Part shown: piece by piece, positions 34,997 to 43,714 of the stretch
Layout: each line of letters starts with the position of its first letter
Position numbering within the stretch: position 1 is the first letter of the stretch
From: Aliidiomarina indica
GTDB lineage: Bacteria > Pseudomonadota > Gammaproteobacteria > Enterobacterales > Alteromonadaceae
Assembly: GCF_015354615.1 (NCBI RefSeq)
Contig: NZ_JACAVQ010000001.1
Location: 620,001 to 684,000, forward strand
DNA length: 64,000 nt
Reading direction: 5' to 3'
Made by a program: the position numbers and the translations under genes
Notes under the pieces: generated by a model
Told to the model about the DNA's origin: nothing
Databases searched by the model: none
What the model saw: the letters and a program-made list of their open reading frames with translations, nothing else

Positions 34997-37900
34997 TTAA
35001 GGGGTATCTAACCAATCAACTTTGTCCATCTTCCGTACGATGACAAATTCATCCCGGTTACAACCAACAGTTCCGTAGTAGTTAAATCCGTAACTTTGCT
35101 GGGCGTAGCCACCAATCATATGGGTCGGTTTCATGACCGCACGGGTAACTGAGTTATGGATCCCGCCACGGGTGCCGGTCATTTCCGACCCCGGGGTGTT
35201 AATGATCCGTTCCTGCGCGTGATACATCATGCTCATACCCTCAGGTACCCGCTGTGATACCACTGCCCGCGCGGAAATCGAGCCGTTAACATTAAAAATT
35301 TCGATCCAGTCGTTATCTTCGATATCGGCGGCCTTGGCATCAGTTTCACTCAACCAGACGATAGGACCACCACGAGATAGCGTGAGCATCAGTAAGTTAT
35401 CTGAATAGGTGCTGTGAATACCCCACTTCTGATGCGGCGTAATCCAGTTCAGAACGATTTCTTTATTGCCGTTCGATTTCTTATTCAGAATCGGCTCTAC
35501 CGTTTTCAAGTTAATCGGTGGCTTATACACACATAAGGTTTCTCCGAAATCACGCATCCACTCATGATCTTGATAGAACTGCTGGCGGCCCGTAATGGTG
35601 CGCCATGGAATCAACTCATGAACGTTGGTGTAACCCGCGTTGTAAGACACATGCTCATCTTCCAGCCCGGACCAAGTGGGCGATGAAATAATCTTACGCG
35701 GCTGAGCCACGATGTCGTGGAAGCGAATTTTTTCCTCTTCCTTTGGTATCGCCAGATGAGTATGGTCGCGACCGGTAAACTCACTGAGCGCGCCCCATGC
35801 CTTCACCGCCACATGACCATTGGTTTCTGGAGCAAGGGATAAAATCACCTCACACGCATCAATGGCGGTTTCGATCTTCGGACGCCCTTGATTCGCGCCT
35901 TCATTCACATGCTTGCGATTGAGTTTGCCTAAGAACTCCACTTCCTCTTTGGTATCCCAGCTAATTCCCTTGCCACCGTTGCCCAGTGAGTCCATCAGTG
36001 GTCCCAGTGAGGTAAAGCGTTGGTAGGTATTTGGGTAATCCCGCTCAACCTGCACAATATTGGGCATGGTTTGGCCTGGAATAGGGTCACACTCACCTTT
36101 CCACCATGCTTTTACCCCATAAGGCTGTGCCAGCTCATTGGGTGTATCGTGCTGCATAGGGACGGTCACCACGTCCTGCTCAACGCCTAGGTGACCTTGA
36201 CACACCCGAGAGAACTCCTTCGCGATTCCTTTAAAGATCTCCCAGTCACTGCGCGCTTCCCACACAGGGTCAACTGCCGCGGTTAGTGGGTGAATAAATG
36301 GATGCATATCCGATGTGTTCATGTCGTCTTTTTCATACCAAGTCGCGGTCGGCAAAACGATGTCTGAGTACAAACAGGTTGTTGACATGCGGAAGTCGAG
36401 CGTGACCCACAGATCCACTTTACCTTCAGCACCTTCGGCGCCCGCCTCACTCCATTCCACGTCATCTGGCTTCTGACCACCAAATTCACCGAGATCCTTA
36501 CCTAACAAACCATGCTTGGTTCCCAGCAAGTGCTTAAGCATGTATTCATGCCCTTTACCTGATGACCCAAGAAGGTTTGAGCGCCAGATAAACATGTTTC
36601 GCGGGAAGTTCTGTGGGTTCTCTGGCTGCTCACAAGCAAACTTCAAACTGCCCTTTTTCAATTGATCAACCACGTAAGACTTCACATCCATGCCTGCTTG
36701 TTTAGCAGCCGCGACGAGTCCTAATGGATTAGTCCCTAACTGGGGCGCACTGGGTAGCCAGCCCATGCGCTCTGCACGGGTATTAAAGTCGATAATGCTC
36801 GATTTCCATTTGTTCGGGTTGGCTAGCGGCGAAATCACTTCTGTCATTTCGAGCTTCTCGTAACGCCATTGGCTCGAATGGTTATAGAAGAATGAAGTCC
36901 CGTTCATGTGGCGCGGCGGACGTTGCCAATCCAAGCCAAATGCCAGCGGTGCCCAGCCCGTTTGCGGACGCAGTTTTTCTTGGCCGACATAATGCGCCCA
37001 ACCACCACCGCTTTGACCGATACAGCCACACATCATGAGCATATTGATCAGACCACGATAATTCATGTCCATGTGATACCAGTGGTTCAGTGCTGCCCCC
37101 ACAATCACCATGGAACGGCCCTTGGTTTTATCGGCATTGCGACCAAACTCAGTGGCGACCCGCACAACATCTTTCGGATCAACACCAGTAATCGCTTGTT
37201 GCCATGCAGGCGTATATGGCACGTCATCCTCGTAGCTTTGCGCCCGATTTGGATCGTTCAGACCGTTATCAACACCGTAGTTTGCCAACATGAGGTCAAA
37301 TACCGTGGCCACTAACGCGGTGTCTCCATTGGCCAAGGTGACTTTCTTGGCTGGAATACGGCGCATCTGGATTTCATCGTGATCTGTGTGCTGGAAGTAC
37401 TCATACTCATGTGGCTTGCCACCAAAGTATGGGAACGCCACATCGACCACTTCGTCCGCATGATCTTTCAGGGATAGATGCAAATCGACATCGCCCTTCT
37501 GATCTTTCTGTTCGAGGTTCCACTTGCCTTTCTGGCCCCAGCGATAACCGATAGCACCATTTGGGCTAACAAGACGGTCACCGTTGCGATCAATGGCAAT
37601 GGTTTTCCAATCTGGATTGTTGTCTTCACCTAGGTTGTCGACGAGATCTGCCGCACGCAAGAAACGGCCTTGGGTTAATTTTCCTTCAGATTCCTCGAGC
37701 ATAACCAACATAGGCATGTCCGTATAACGGCGCACGTAGTCGGTAAAATAGTCGCTCGGCTTATTTACATGAAATTCTTTTAAAATAACGTGGCCAAATG
37801 CCATGGCTAACGCGGCGTCGGTACCTTGACGCGGTGCGAGCCAGGTGTCGCCAAATTTAGACGCTTCTGAGTAATCAGAGGTGATTACGCAGGTTTTGGT

Positions 37901-38725
37901 CCCCTTATAGCGAACTTCTGTGAGGAAGTGAGCATCAGGCGTACGGGTCTGGGGAACATTCGAGCCCCATACGATGATGTAGTTGGAGTTATACCAATCG
38001 GCCGACTCAGGCACGTCGGTTTGCTCACCCCATATTTGCGGTGATGCCGGTGGCAAATCACAATACCAATCATAGAAACTCAAACAATTGCCGCCAATTA
38101 ATGATAAATAGCGGGCGCCAGCAGCATAAGACACCATGGACATGGCTGGAATTGGAGAGAACCCAGTAACACGATCAGGACCATAGGCTTTGGTGGTATA
38201 CACGTTAGAGGCAGCGATGAGTTCGTTTACTTCATCCCAAGATGCGCGCACAAAACCGCCCAAACCCCGACGCTCTTTATAGCTCTTCGCTTTTGCCGGA
38301 TCGGAAACGATTGATTCCCAAGCGTTGACTGGGTCACTATGCTTGCTGCGCGCTTCCCGCCATAGCTTCATGAGCTGCTTGCGCACTTTTGGATATTTCA
38401 GACGGTTGGCGCTGTAAATATACCAAGAATAGCTCGCACCACGCGGACAGCCGCGCGGTTCATGATTTGGCAGATCAGGGCGTGTGCGTGGATAATCCGT
38501 TTGTTGGGTTTCCCACGTGACCAAACCATCTTTCACGTAGATTTTCCAACTACAGGATCCGGTACAATTCACTCCATGGGTGGAACGCACCACCTTGTCA
38601 TGTTGCCAGCGTTGGCGGTACCCTTGTTCCCAGGAGCGATCTTCGTTGGTCAGAACCCCGTGACCATGTGAGAAAGGTTCTTTCTTCAATTTGAAGAAGC
38701 GCAGTTTATCGAGTAAATGACTCAT
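34997..38725 (-). CDS. narG: Respiratory nitrate reductase alpha subunit
   Basis: NarG is the catalytic molybdenum subunit that reduces nitrate to nitrite on the cytoplasmic side. The 1242-residue protein binds the FS0 cluster through H50, C54, C58 and C93, and carries the molybdenum-ligand Asp in the segment ESADWYNSNYIIVWGSN. Length and sequence match the membrane-bound Nar family, not periplasmic Nap. It is first in narGHJI-ppiC, with an FNR box 80 bases and a NarL palindrome 132 bases from its start, and divergent from narX. Confidence 0.98.
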   Translation of the reverse strand: MSHLLDKLRFFKLKKEPFSHGHGVLTNEDRSWEQGYRQRWQHDKVVRSTHGVNCTGSCSWKIYVKDGLVTWETQQTDYPRTRPDLPNHEPRGCPRGASYSWYIYSANRLKYPKVRKQLMKLWREARSKHSDPVNAWESIVSDPAKAKSYKERRGLGGFVRASWDEVNELIAASNVYTTKAYGPDRVTGFSPIPAMSMVSYAAGARYLSLIGGNCLSFYDWYCDLPPASPQIWGEQTDVPESADWYNSNYIIVWGSNVPQTRTPDAHFLTEVRYKGTKTCVITSDYSEASKFGDTWLAPRQGTDAALAMAFGHVILKEFHVNKPSDYFTDYVRRYTDMPMLVMLEESEGKLTQGRFLRAADLVDNLGEDNNPDWKTIAIDRNGDRLVSPNGAIGYRWGQKGKWNLEQKDQKGDVDLHLSLKDHADEVVDVAFPYFGGKPHEYEYFQHTDHDEIQMRRIPAKKVTLANGDTALVATVFDLMLANYGVDNGLNDPNRAQSYEDDVPYTPAWQQAITGVDPKDVVRVATEFGRNADKTKGRSMVIVGAALNHWYHMDMNYRGLINMLMMCGCIGQSGGGWAHYVGQEKLRPQTGWAPLAFGLDWQRPPRHMNGTSFFYNHSSQWRYEKLEMTEVISPLANPNKWKSSIIDFNTRAERMGWLPSAPQLGTNPLGLVAAAKQAGMDVKSYVVDQLKKGSLKFACEQPENPQNFPRNMFIWRSNLLGSSGKGHEYMLKHLLGTKHGLLGKDLGEFGGQKPDDVEWSEAGAEGAEGKVDLWVTLDFRMSTTCLYSDIVLPTATWYEKDDMNTSDMHPFIHPLTAAVDPVWEARSDWEIFKGIAKEFSRVCQGHLGVEQDVVTVPMQHDTPNELAQPYGVKAWWKGECDPIPGQTMPNIVQVERDYPNTYQRFTSLGPLMDSLGNGGKGISWDTKEEVEFLGKLNRKHVNEGANQGRPKIETAIDACEVILSLAPETNGHVAVKAWGALSEFTGRDHTHLAIPKEEEKIRFHDIVAQPRKIISSPTWSGLEDEHVSYNAGYTNVHELIPWRTITGRQQFYQDHEWMRDFGETLCVYKPPINLKTVEPILNKKSNGNKEIVLNWITPHQKWGIHSTYSDNLLMLTLSRGGPIVWLSETDAKAADIEDNDWIEIFNVNGSISARAVVSQRVPEGMSMMYHAQERIINTPGSEMTGTRGGIHNSVTRAVMKPTHMIGGYAQQSYGFNYYGTVGCNRDEFVIVRKMDKVDWLDTP

Positions 38726-38797
38726 TTTTCAGACTCCAGTCCAGCTACTGCATACATGTTTCATGGCGTACACTATGTGATTAGGACTAGATGATGC

Positions 38798-38811
38798 TTG
38801 ATCTAAATCAA
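38798..38811. promoter_or_regulatory. FNR box of narG
   Basis: TTGATCTAAATCAA is a perfect FNR site centred 79 bases upstream of the narG ATG, suitable for activation from about -41.5. Confidence 0.88.
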
Positions 38812-38849
38812 TGCGAAAAGTGCGTGAATTCCGCAGAATACGCGGGCTC

Positions 38850-38865
38850 TACTCCCAAAGTGGTA
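38850..38865. promoter_or_regulatory. NarL-type 7-2-7 palindrome of narG / narX
   Basis: TACTCCCAAAGTGGTA consists of two inverted NarL heptamers. Its centre is exactly 53 bases from the narG FNR box centre, the same spacing as at narK. A further single heptamer TACTCCC (38942-38948) lies 22 bases before narX. Confidence 0.8.
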
Positions 38866-38970
38866 GGCGCTTAAAATAGCTAACGTACTCATAGCTATTA
38901 AGATTTTCATGATCAGCTAGACTTAGATTCGGGTTGAAATTTACTCCCAAACAAAAAAGAGGTATTCCCC

Positions 38971-40788
38971 GTGAACAGACATCCGATGTCGCTGGTCACT
39001 CGCATTAGTTTAGGATTGCTCTTAATCGTGACGCTTTCTGTCGTCACGCTGGTTGCTTCTTATTGGCTTTCCGAGCGCGTTAACCAAGATCCACAAGCGA
39101 TGAACATTGCGGGTTCCCTGCGCATGCAGACCTACCATGCGGGATTATTAGCGATGCAAGGCCCTGAGGCGCAGACAGAGCTAGCGCAAGTTACCGCGCG
39201 GCTGCAAAATACCTGGGAGCATCCAACCTTTCGACGTTTTTCATACGGTGATTCAGCGGTGCGGGAGAGTTATCAGAATGCCTATCAAGGATGGCAAGAA
39301 CTACAGACCATTTTGTTGCAACCAAACCCCACTCAACGGCAAGTGACCAACGCAGTCAATGAACAAGTTCTGCGCATAGAGCAAGTTGTCACCCATATTC
39401 AGCAAGATGCGGAAGCCAAAATTTCAAACCTACGTGTCTGGCTCATTGTGTCGCTGATTGTTACGGTTCTCGTTGCATCAATTGTGATGTACTCATTGAA
39501 AACGCGTTTTGAGCAGCCCCTTCTGCACCTAAGCGCTGCCGCTAAGCGAATTGGCGGCGGTGATTTTACAACGCGGGTTAATATTCCCCATCAAGACGAA
39601 CTCGGTTCTTTAGCAAAAACCATCAATAAAATGAGCGACACCATTGGCTTTATGTACGGTCGCCTTGAACAGCGCGTGCAGGAGCAAACAGAAGCGCTAC
39701 AACATAGCCATACTACCCTGATGTTCTTGTATGACATTGCTCAGAAAACCAATGAGAAAGCCGTCGATTTCGATAACTTTGAGAAGATTATTCAGCGCCT
39801 TCGCAGTCTTCTGAATGTCCCTGATATTGAATTGTGCCTACTCACCGACCTTGGCAATGCACCCTATCTACAAGTGCAAGGAAATCCAGATAATTCCCGC
39901 TGTGTTAGCTTGAATTGTGATGATTGTATGTTTGGCGATGAAGTTTGTAGTGAAGAAAATGGCAAACGCATCTATCGCTTCCCGTTGCGCCGCGAACAGC
40001 AGAATTTTGGCGTGCTGGTGTGTCGACTTGAGCCCGGTGAAACCATCGCAGACTGGCAATATCAACTCCTACGCTCGGTTTCTGAGCAGCTTGCACTGGC
40101 ATTGAGTGTGCGCAACGAAGAAGATCAAGTACGCCGTTTAACCTTAATGAAAGAACGCACCGTGATAGCACGGGAGTTACACGATTCGCTTGCGCAAGCA
40201 CTGTCCTATTTGAAAATCCAAGTAACACGCCTTAACAAAGCTTTGGCGATTAATAACCAAGCTATGATCGAAGACGTGTCGTCTGAGTTAAAACAAGGTC
40301 TCGATGCTGCTTACCGTCAACTGAGGGAGCTCCTCACCACCTTCCGTCTTAAAGTAGATGACGGTGGCTTCGTGGAAGCAGTACAGAATACCGTGAGCCA
40401 GTTGCAAGGCCAAACCGAGCAAACCATTCACTTGGATTTTCGTATTAATAACGCGCATCTGGCCCCTCATGAGGAAATTCACTTGCTGCAAATTATTCGT
40501 GAGGCGAGTCAAAACGCCATGCATCATAGTCAGGGCCAACATATTTGGATTCGTCTTCAGCCTTTGGATGAACATCGCATCCAGCTCACTGTAGAAGATG
40601 ATGGCGTGGGTATTCCGGATTCACCTGAGAAGTTAAATCACTATGGTTTAGCGATTATTCGCGAGCGCGGAAAGCATCTCGGCGGCGAGGCACGTATCGA
40701 GCGACGCGCAGAAGGCGGAACCGGTGTCTACTTTGAGTTTTCTCCCCAGTATATGACGTCAGACTCCGCTAAAGCTGAAGCTTACTAA
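38971..40788 (+). CDS. narX: Nitrate/nitrite sensor histidine kinase NarX
   Basis: NarX senses nitrate in the periplasm and phosphorylates NarL. The 605 residues show two transmembrane helices (about 13-32 and 150-173) around a periplasmic domain with the nitrate-binding P-box (NIAGSLRMQTYH), a HAMP domain, a central region with a cysteine cluster (CVSLNCDDCMFGDEVC), the HisKA_3 helix with H404 (RELHDSLAQALSYLK) and an ATPase domain (DDGVGIPD). The start is GTG at 38971 with GAGG upstream. It is divergent from narG and not next to narL; narK lies between them. Confidence 0.95.
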   Translation: MNRHPMSLVTRISLGLLLIVTLSVVTLVASYWLSERVNQDPQAMNIAGSLRMQTYHAGLLAMQGPEAQTELAQVTARLQNTWEHPTFRRFSYGDSAVRESYQNAYQGWQELQTILLQPNPTQRQVTNAVNEQVLRIEQVVTHIQQDAEAKISNLRVWLIVSLIVTVLVASIVMYSLKTRFEQPLLHLSAAAKRIGGGDFTTRVNIPHQDELGSLAKTINKMSDTIGFMYGRLEQRVQEQTEALQHSHTTLMFLYDIAQKTNEKAVDFDNFEKIIQRLRSLLNVPDIELCLLTDLGNAPYLQVQGNPDNSRCVSLNCDDCMFGDEVCSEENGKRIYRFPLRREQQNFGVLVCRLEPGETIADWQYQLLRSVSEQLALALSVRNEEDQVRRLTLMKERTVIARELHDSLAQALSYLKIQVTRLNKALAINNQAMIEDVSSELKQGLDAAYRQLRELLTTFRLKVDDGGFVEAVQNTVSQLQGQTEQTIHLDFRINNAHLAPHEEIHLLQIIREASQNAMHHSQGQHIWIRLQPLDEHRIQLTVEDDGVGIPDSPEKLNHYGLAIIRERGKHLGGEARIERRAEGGTGVYFEFSPQYMTSDSAKAEAY

Positions 40789-40790
40789 GA

Positions 40791-40830
40791 AAAAAGCCTG
40801 ATTCCAATGGTTCTGGATATCAGGCTTTTT
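40791..40830. terminator. Bidirectional terminator between narX and narK
   Basis: AAAAAGCCTGAT (40791-40802) pairs with ATCAGGCTTTTT (40819-40830), giving T runs on both strands. It separates convergent narX and narK. Confidence 0.9.
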
Positions 40831-40854
40831 AACGTCTCGTATGTACTCTGGTGT

Positions 40855-42501
40855 TTACGGATTCTTTATTTCCGCAGATTTACGCAAATAGAACCACCAA
40901 TTCAGAATTAAGCAGAGTGTGTAGAACACCGCAAAGCCATACATGGCGTATTCAGGTGTACCGCCGCGAATCTGATCACCGATAACCATCGGCGCGATAA
41001 AGGCACCAAAACCCGCCACCGCAGACGTCCAACCCAATACAGGGCCTTTCTGTTCTTGGTTAAATACAACCCCAATGGTTCTAAACGTTGAGCCATTACC
41101 AATACCAGTGGCAGCAAATATCACAATAAACAGCACAATAAAGCTCAAAAAGTACTGTTCCGGTGTGGCTGATTGATAGGCCAACATCATAACGTAGCCT
41201 ACGGCAGCCGATGCGAATACCATCACAATGGCAATCCATTGGGTGACAATGGAACCACCCCATTTATCAGAAATCCAACCGCCTAGCGGACGAATTAGGG
41301 CGCCCACAAAAGGTCCAATCCACGCCCATGTAAGGGCGCTGGGCGCGTTCGGGTTCGACACGCGCTCGATAACACCATTCACCTCAACAGTTGCCGATCC
41401 GAAGATAACCGTAATTGACAATGGAAGCGCCATGGAAAACCCGATAAAGCTTCCAAAAGTTAGGATATAGAGAATCGTCATTGACCAAGTGTGCTTGTTC
41501 TTAAATATTGTAAATTGGCGTTTTGAGTTTTCACCAATACGGCCTGGCATAATCCGCATTAAACCTAAGGTAGCAACGGTAATGAGAACCACGGCGATCC
41601 AAGGATTAAGAATACCAAGGCCTGTTGGCGCAGGAAGATAGAGATACAGGCCCGCGCCTGCAGTAATAAGCCCTATCCCGTATAATCCTAAAACCTGCGC
41701 AAATGCGGTGGGGGTAGATTTTAACTCAGGTGTAATTGTGCGCAGGTTATTCATTCCAAACCATGCCGCTATCACCAATGGGATTAAAATCACAACCCAG
41801 ATAAAGCCAGCGTTCTGAATATAGGTTTCAGAACCTGCTTCAATACGCCCTATCAAGGTACCGCTATCGCGCAGTAACGTCATGCTCTCACCGGCCCCAA
41901 GCCATGTGAAGAGGCCAATAGTCATCACCGCTGGAATTAAAATTTGCATGGTGGTGACACCGAAATTCCCCAATCCTGCGTTCATTCCCAGAGCAAGGCC
42001 CTGTTGGCTTTTCGGATAGAAGGTACTGATATTGCTCATGGATGCTGCAAAATTACCGCCACCAATACCCGATAGAAGCGCTAGAATTTGGAATACCCAC
42101 AACGGTGTTTCTGCATTTTGCAGTGCGATCCCTGAGCCAAGGGCTGGAATCAATAGCAACGCAGTGGTTAAGAATACCGTATTACGTCCGCCCGCAATTC
42201 GAATCATAAAAGACGCAGGAATTCGAAGGGTTGCTCCAGATAACCCTGCAATCGCAGTTAACGTAAATAATTCCGCGGGCTCAAAAGGGAAACCTAAGTT
42301 CAGCATCTGAACGGTGATAATTCCCCACATCATCCATACGGCAAAACCACACAATAGATTTGGAATGGAAATCCACAAGTTTCGGGTGGCCACCTGTTTA
42401 CCGGTGTTTTCCCAGAATTGGGGATTTTCAACATCCCACTGTTCAATGTCAGCATTTCGACGTTTAGAACGCCGAGGTTGCAAAGGTGCAGATCGATTCA
42501 T
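40855..42501 (-). CDS. narK: Nitrate/nitrite transporter NarK, long form
   Basis: This major facilitator resembles E. coli NarK closely: the N-terminal DVENPQFWENTGKQVATRNL, the signature GMNAGLGNFGVTTMQ and the GIGNGSTFRTIGVVF segment. E. coli NarK exchanges nitrate for nitrite. At 548 residues it is about 85 longer than E. coli NarK; much of the excess is an insertion of some 70 residues in the middle loop with two extra hydrophobic stretches, so it may have 14 helices. The start at ATG 42501 has GGAG upstream. An FNR box and a NarL palindrome precede it. Confidence 0.94.
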   Translation of the reverse strand: MNRSAPLQPRRSKRRNADIEQWDVENPQFWENTGKQVATRNLWISIPNLLCGFAVWMMWGIITVQMLNLGFPFEPAELFTLTAIAGLSGATLRIPASFMIRIAGGRNTVFLTTALLLIPALGSGIALQNAETPLWVFQILALLSGIGGGNFAASMSNISTFYPKSQQGLALGMNAGLGNFGVTTMQILIPAVMTIGLFTWLGAGESMTLLRDSGTLIGRIEAGSETYIQNAGFIWVVILIPLVIAAWFGMNNLRTITPELKSTPTAFAQVLGLYGIGLITAGAGLYLYLPAPTGLGILNPWIAVVLITVATLGLMRIMPGRIGENSKRQFTIFKNKHTWSMTILYILTFGSFIGFSMALPLSITVIFGSATVEVNGVIERVSNPNAPSALTWAWIGPFVGALIRPLGGWISDKWGGSIVTQWIAIVMVFASAAVGYVMMLAYQSATPEQYFLSFIVLFIVIFAATGIGNGSTFRTIGVVFNQEQKGPVLGWTSAVAGFGAFIAPMVIGDQIRGGTPEYAMYGFAVFYTLCLILNWWFYLRKSAEIKNP

Positions 42502-42582
42502 TATGGTTCTCCAGCAGGGTCTAAGACGTAAGCGTCTGACGCATATTTCAGCGCTAACATAGCAATACCGAGGCATCATACC

Positions 42583-42596
42583 TTGATAGAGATCAA
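42583..42596. promoter_or_regulatory. FNR box of narK
   Basis: TTGATAGAGATCAA is a perfect FNR site centred 88 bases upstream of the narK ATG. A minus-strand -10-like TATGTT (42561-42556) lies at the expected distance. Confidence 0.87.
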
Positions 42597-42634
42597 GCGT
42601 AATCGTCCCTGAAATCCCTGATATGTATGGGGAA

Positions 42635-42650
42635 TACTTCCAACTTGGTA
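42635..42650. promoter_or_regulatory. NarL-type 7-2-7 palindrome of narK
   Basis: TACTTCCAACTTGGTA has two inverted heptamers with the same AA spacer as at narG. Its centre is 53 bases upstream of the FNR box centre. Confidence 0.75.
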
Positions 42651-42828
42651 GCAGAGTGCTTTTCTAATTATTTGATTTTTATTACAAATGCTGTGCAAAA
42701 CGAAGAATCCAATATCGATCATCGCTGCCCAATAACAAAAGGGGTACTCACAAATAGACATGATTTCAGATGTGGCGTGTTTGTGCGGACAATACCGGCG
42801 TGATACAGCAGCCTCGGAAACTCAGGGG

Positions 42829-42844
42829 TACTCATAAAGTGGTA
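42829..42844. promoter_or_regulatory. NarL-type 7-2-7 palindrome upstream of narL
   Basis: TACTCATAAAGTGGTA fits the 7-2-7 layout, and an AGGGGTA heptamer (42824-42830) overlaps it. It is 223 bases upstream of narL and may allow autoregulation. Confidence 0.65.
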
Positions 42845-42954
42845 TATCGATCACCTCTATCATTTTTTATATGGTCTATCATTAACTTACGTTCATGGAC
42901 GGCGCAATCCAGTCTTAAAATGAAACTACCCTGCAGGTATCGCGCTGGCGAAAC

Positions 42955-42968
42955 ATGATGTAGGTCAA
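42955..42968. promoter_or_regulatory. Weak FNR-like site upstream of narL
   Basis: ATGATGTAGGTCAA has two mismatches from the FNR consensus and lies about 105 bases upstream of the narL ATG. It is a low-confidence candidate for anaerobic expression of narL-moeA. Confidence 0.3.
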
Positions 42969-43066
42969 TGTTTTTAGGAAGAGAATCAGCGCTAATAGGA
43001 AGTATCACCAAAAGATGTTGGCGCATCCCAATGCGCCCAACTACGGCAAGGCAAACGGAGAAAACC

Positions 43067-43714
43067 ATGTCAGAACAATATAGTGTGCTGCTTGTTGATG
43101 ACCACCCTCTTTTAATTAAAGGATTAAAGCAGCTCCTCGAGTTTGAAGAGAATATTACCGTTGTTGGAGAGGTTAATAATGGCAAAGAGGCGGTTGCACG
43201 GGCAGCAGATTTAGATCCGGACCTCATCGTTCTTGATCTGAATATGCAAGGTATGGATGGCATCGAAACCCTCAAATCGATGCGTGATGCCGGCGTTACC
43301 TCGCGAATCGTTATGCTCACCGTATCCGATGCCGATGAAGATGTAGTTGACGCCATTAGCGCGGGAGCCGATGGATATCTGCTCAAAGATATGGATCCAG
43401 AACAACTTGTTGAGCAACTTAAAAAATCCCTCACCGGTAAAATGGTGATGAGTGAAGCGGTCACTGAGATTTTGGCGAGTGCGCTTCGCAAGCCTGCGGC
43501 GCGATATAAAGCAGATCTGAACAATCTAACCAATCGTGAGTATGAGATTCTCAGCTTGATCGCAAAAGGCATGAGCAACAAACTGATCGCACGAGAACTC
43601 GATATTTCTGATGGTACGGTGAAGGTGCATGTGAAACATCTCTTGAAAAAATTAGGGTTGCGCTCGCGCGTTGAAGCCGCCGTTTGGATGGTAAATCAAC
43701 AAGGGACTCAGTAA
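43067..43714 (+). CDS. narL: Nitrate/nitrite response regulator NarL
   Basis: NarL binds the heptamer sites described here once phosphorylated by NarX. The 215-residue protein has a receiver domain with the phospho-accepting D57 (VLDLN) and a LuxR-type helix-turn-helix (NREYEILSLIAKGMSNKLIA). The start is ATG 43067 with GGAG upstream. NarP is the alternative name, but the closeness of narX and narG favours NarL. Its stop overlaps the moeA start (TAATG), coupling the regulator to a molybdenum cofactor gene. Confidence 0.95.
   Translation: MSEQYSVLLVDDHPLLIKGLKQLLEFEENITVVGEVNNGKEAVARAADLDPDLIVLDLNMQGMDGIETLKSMRDAGVTSRIVMLTVSDADEDVVDAISAGADGYLLKDMDPEQLVEQLKKSLTGKMVMSEAVTEILASALRKPAARYKADLNNLTNREYEILSLIAKGMSNKLIARELDISDGTVKVHVKHLLKKLGLRSRVEAAVWMVNQQGTQ

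Larger units (their letters stand above)
42502..43066. other. Control region between narK and narL
   Basis: This 565-base region has no convincing gene. It holds the narK FNR box (42583-42596) and NarL palindrome (42635-42650), a lone AGGGGTA heptamer (42740-42746), a second palindrome (42829-42844) and a weak FNR-like site (42955-42968) nearer narL. A minus-strand frame through 42832-43581 is the antisense of narL. Confidence 0.6.

Noticed and set aside
36908-37315. Plus-strand open frame of 135 codons inside narG
   Set aside because: It is antisense to the conserved middle of narG and resembles no protein I know.
42832-43581. Minus-strand open frame of 249 codons
   Set aside because: It is mostly the antisense of narL (serine- and arginine-rich composition), and the true narL has motifs and a ribosome site.
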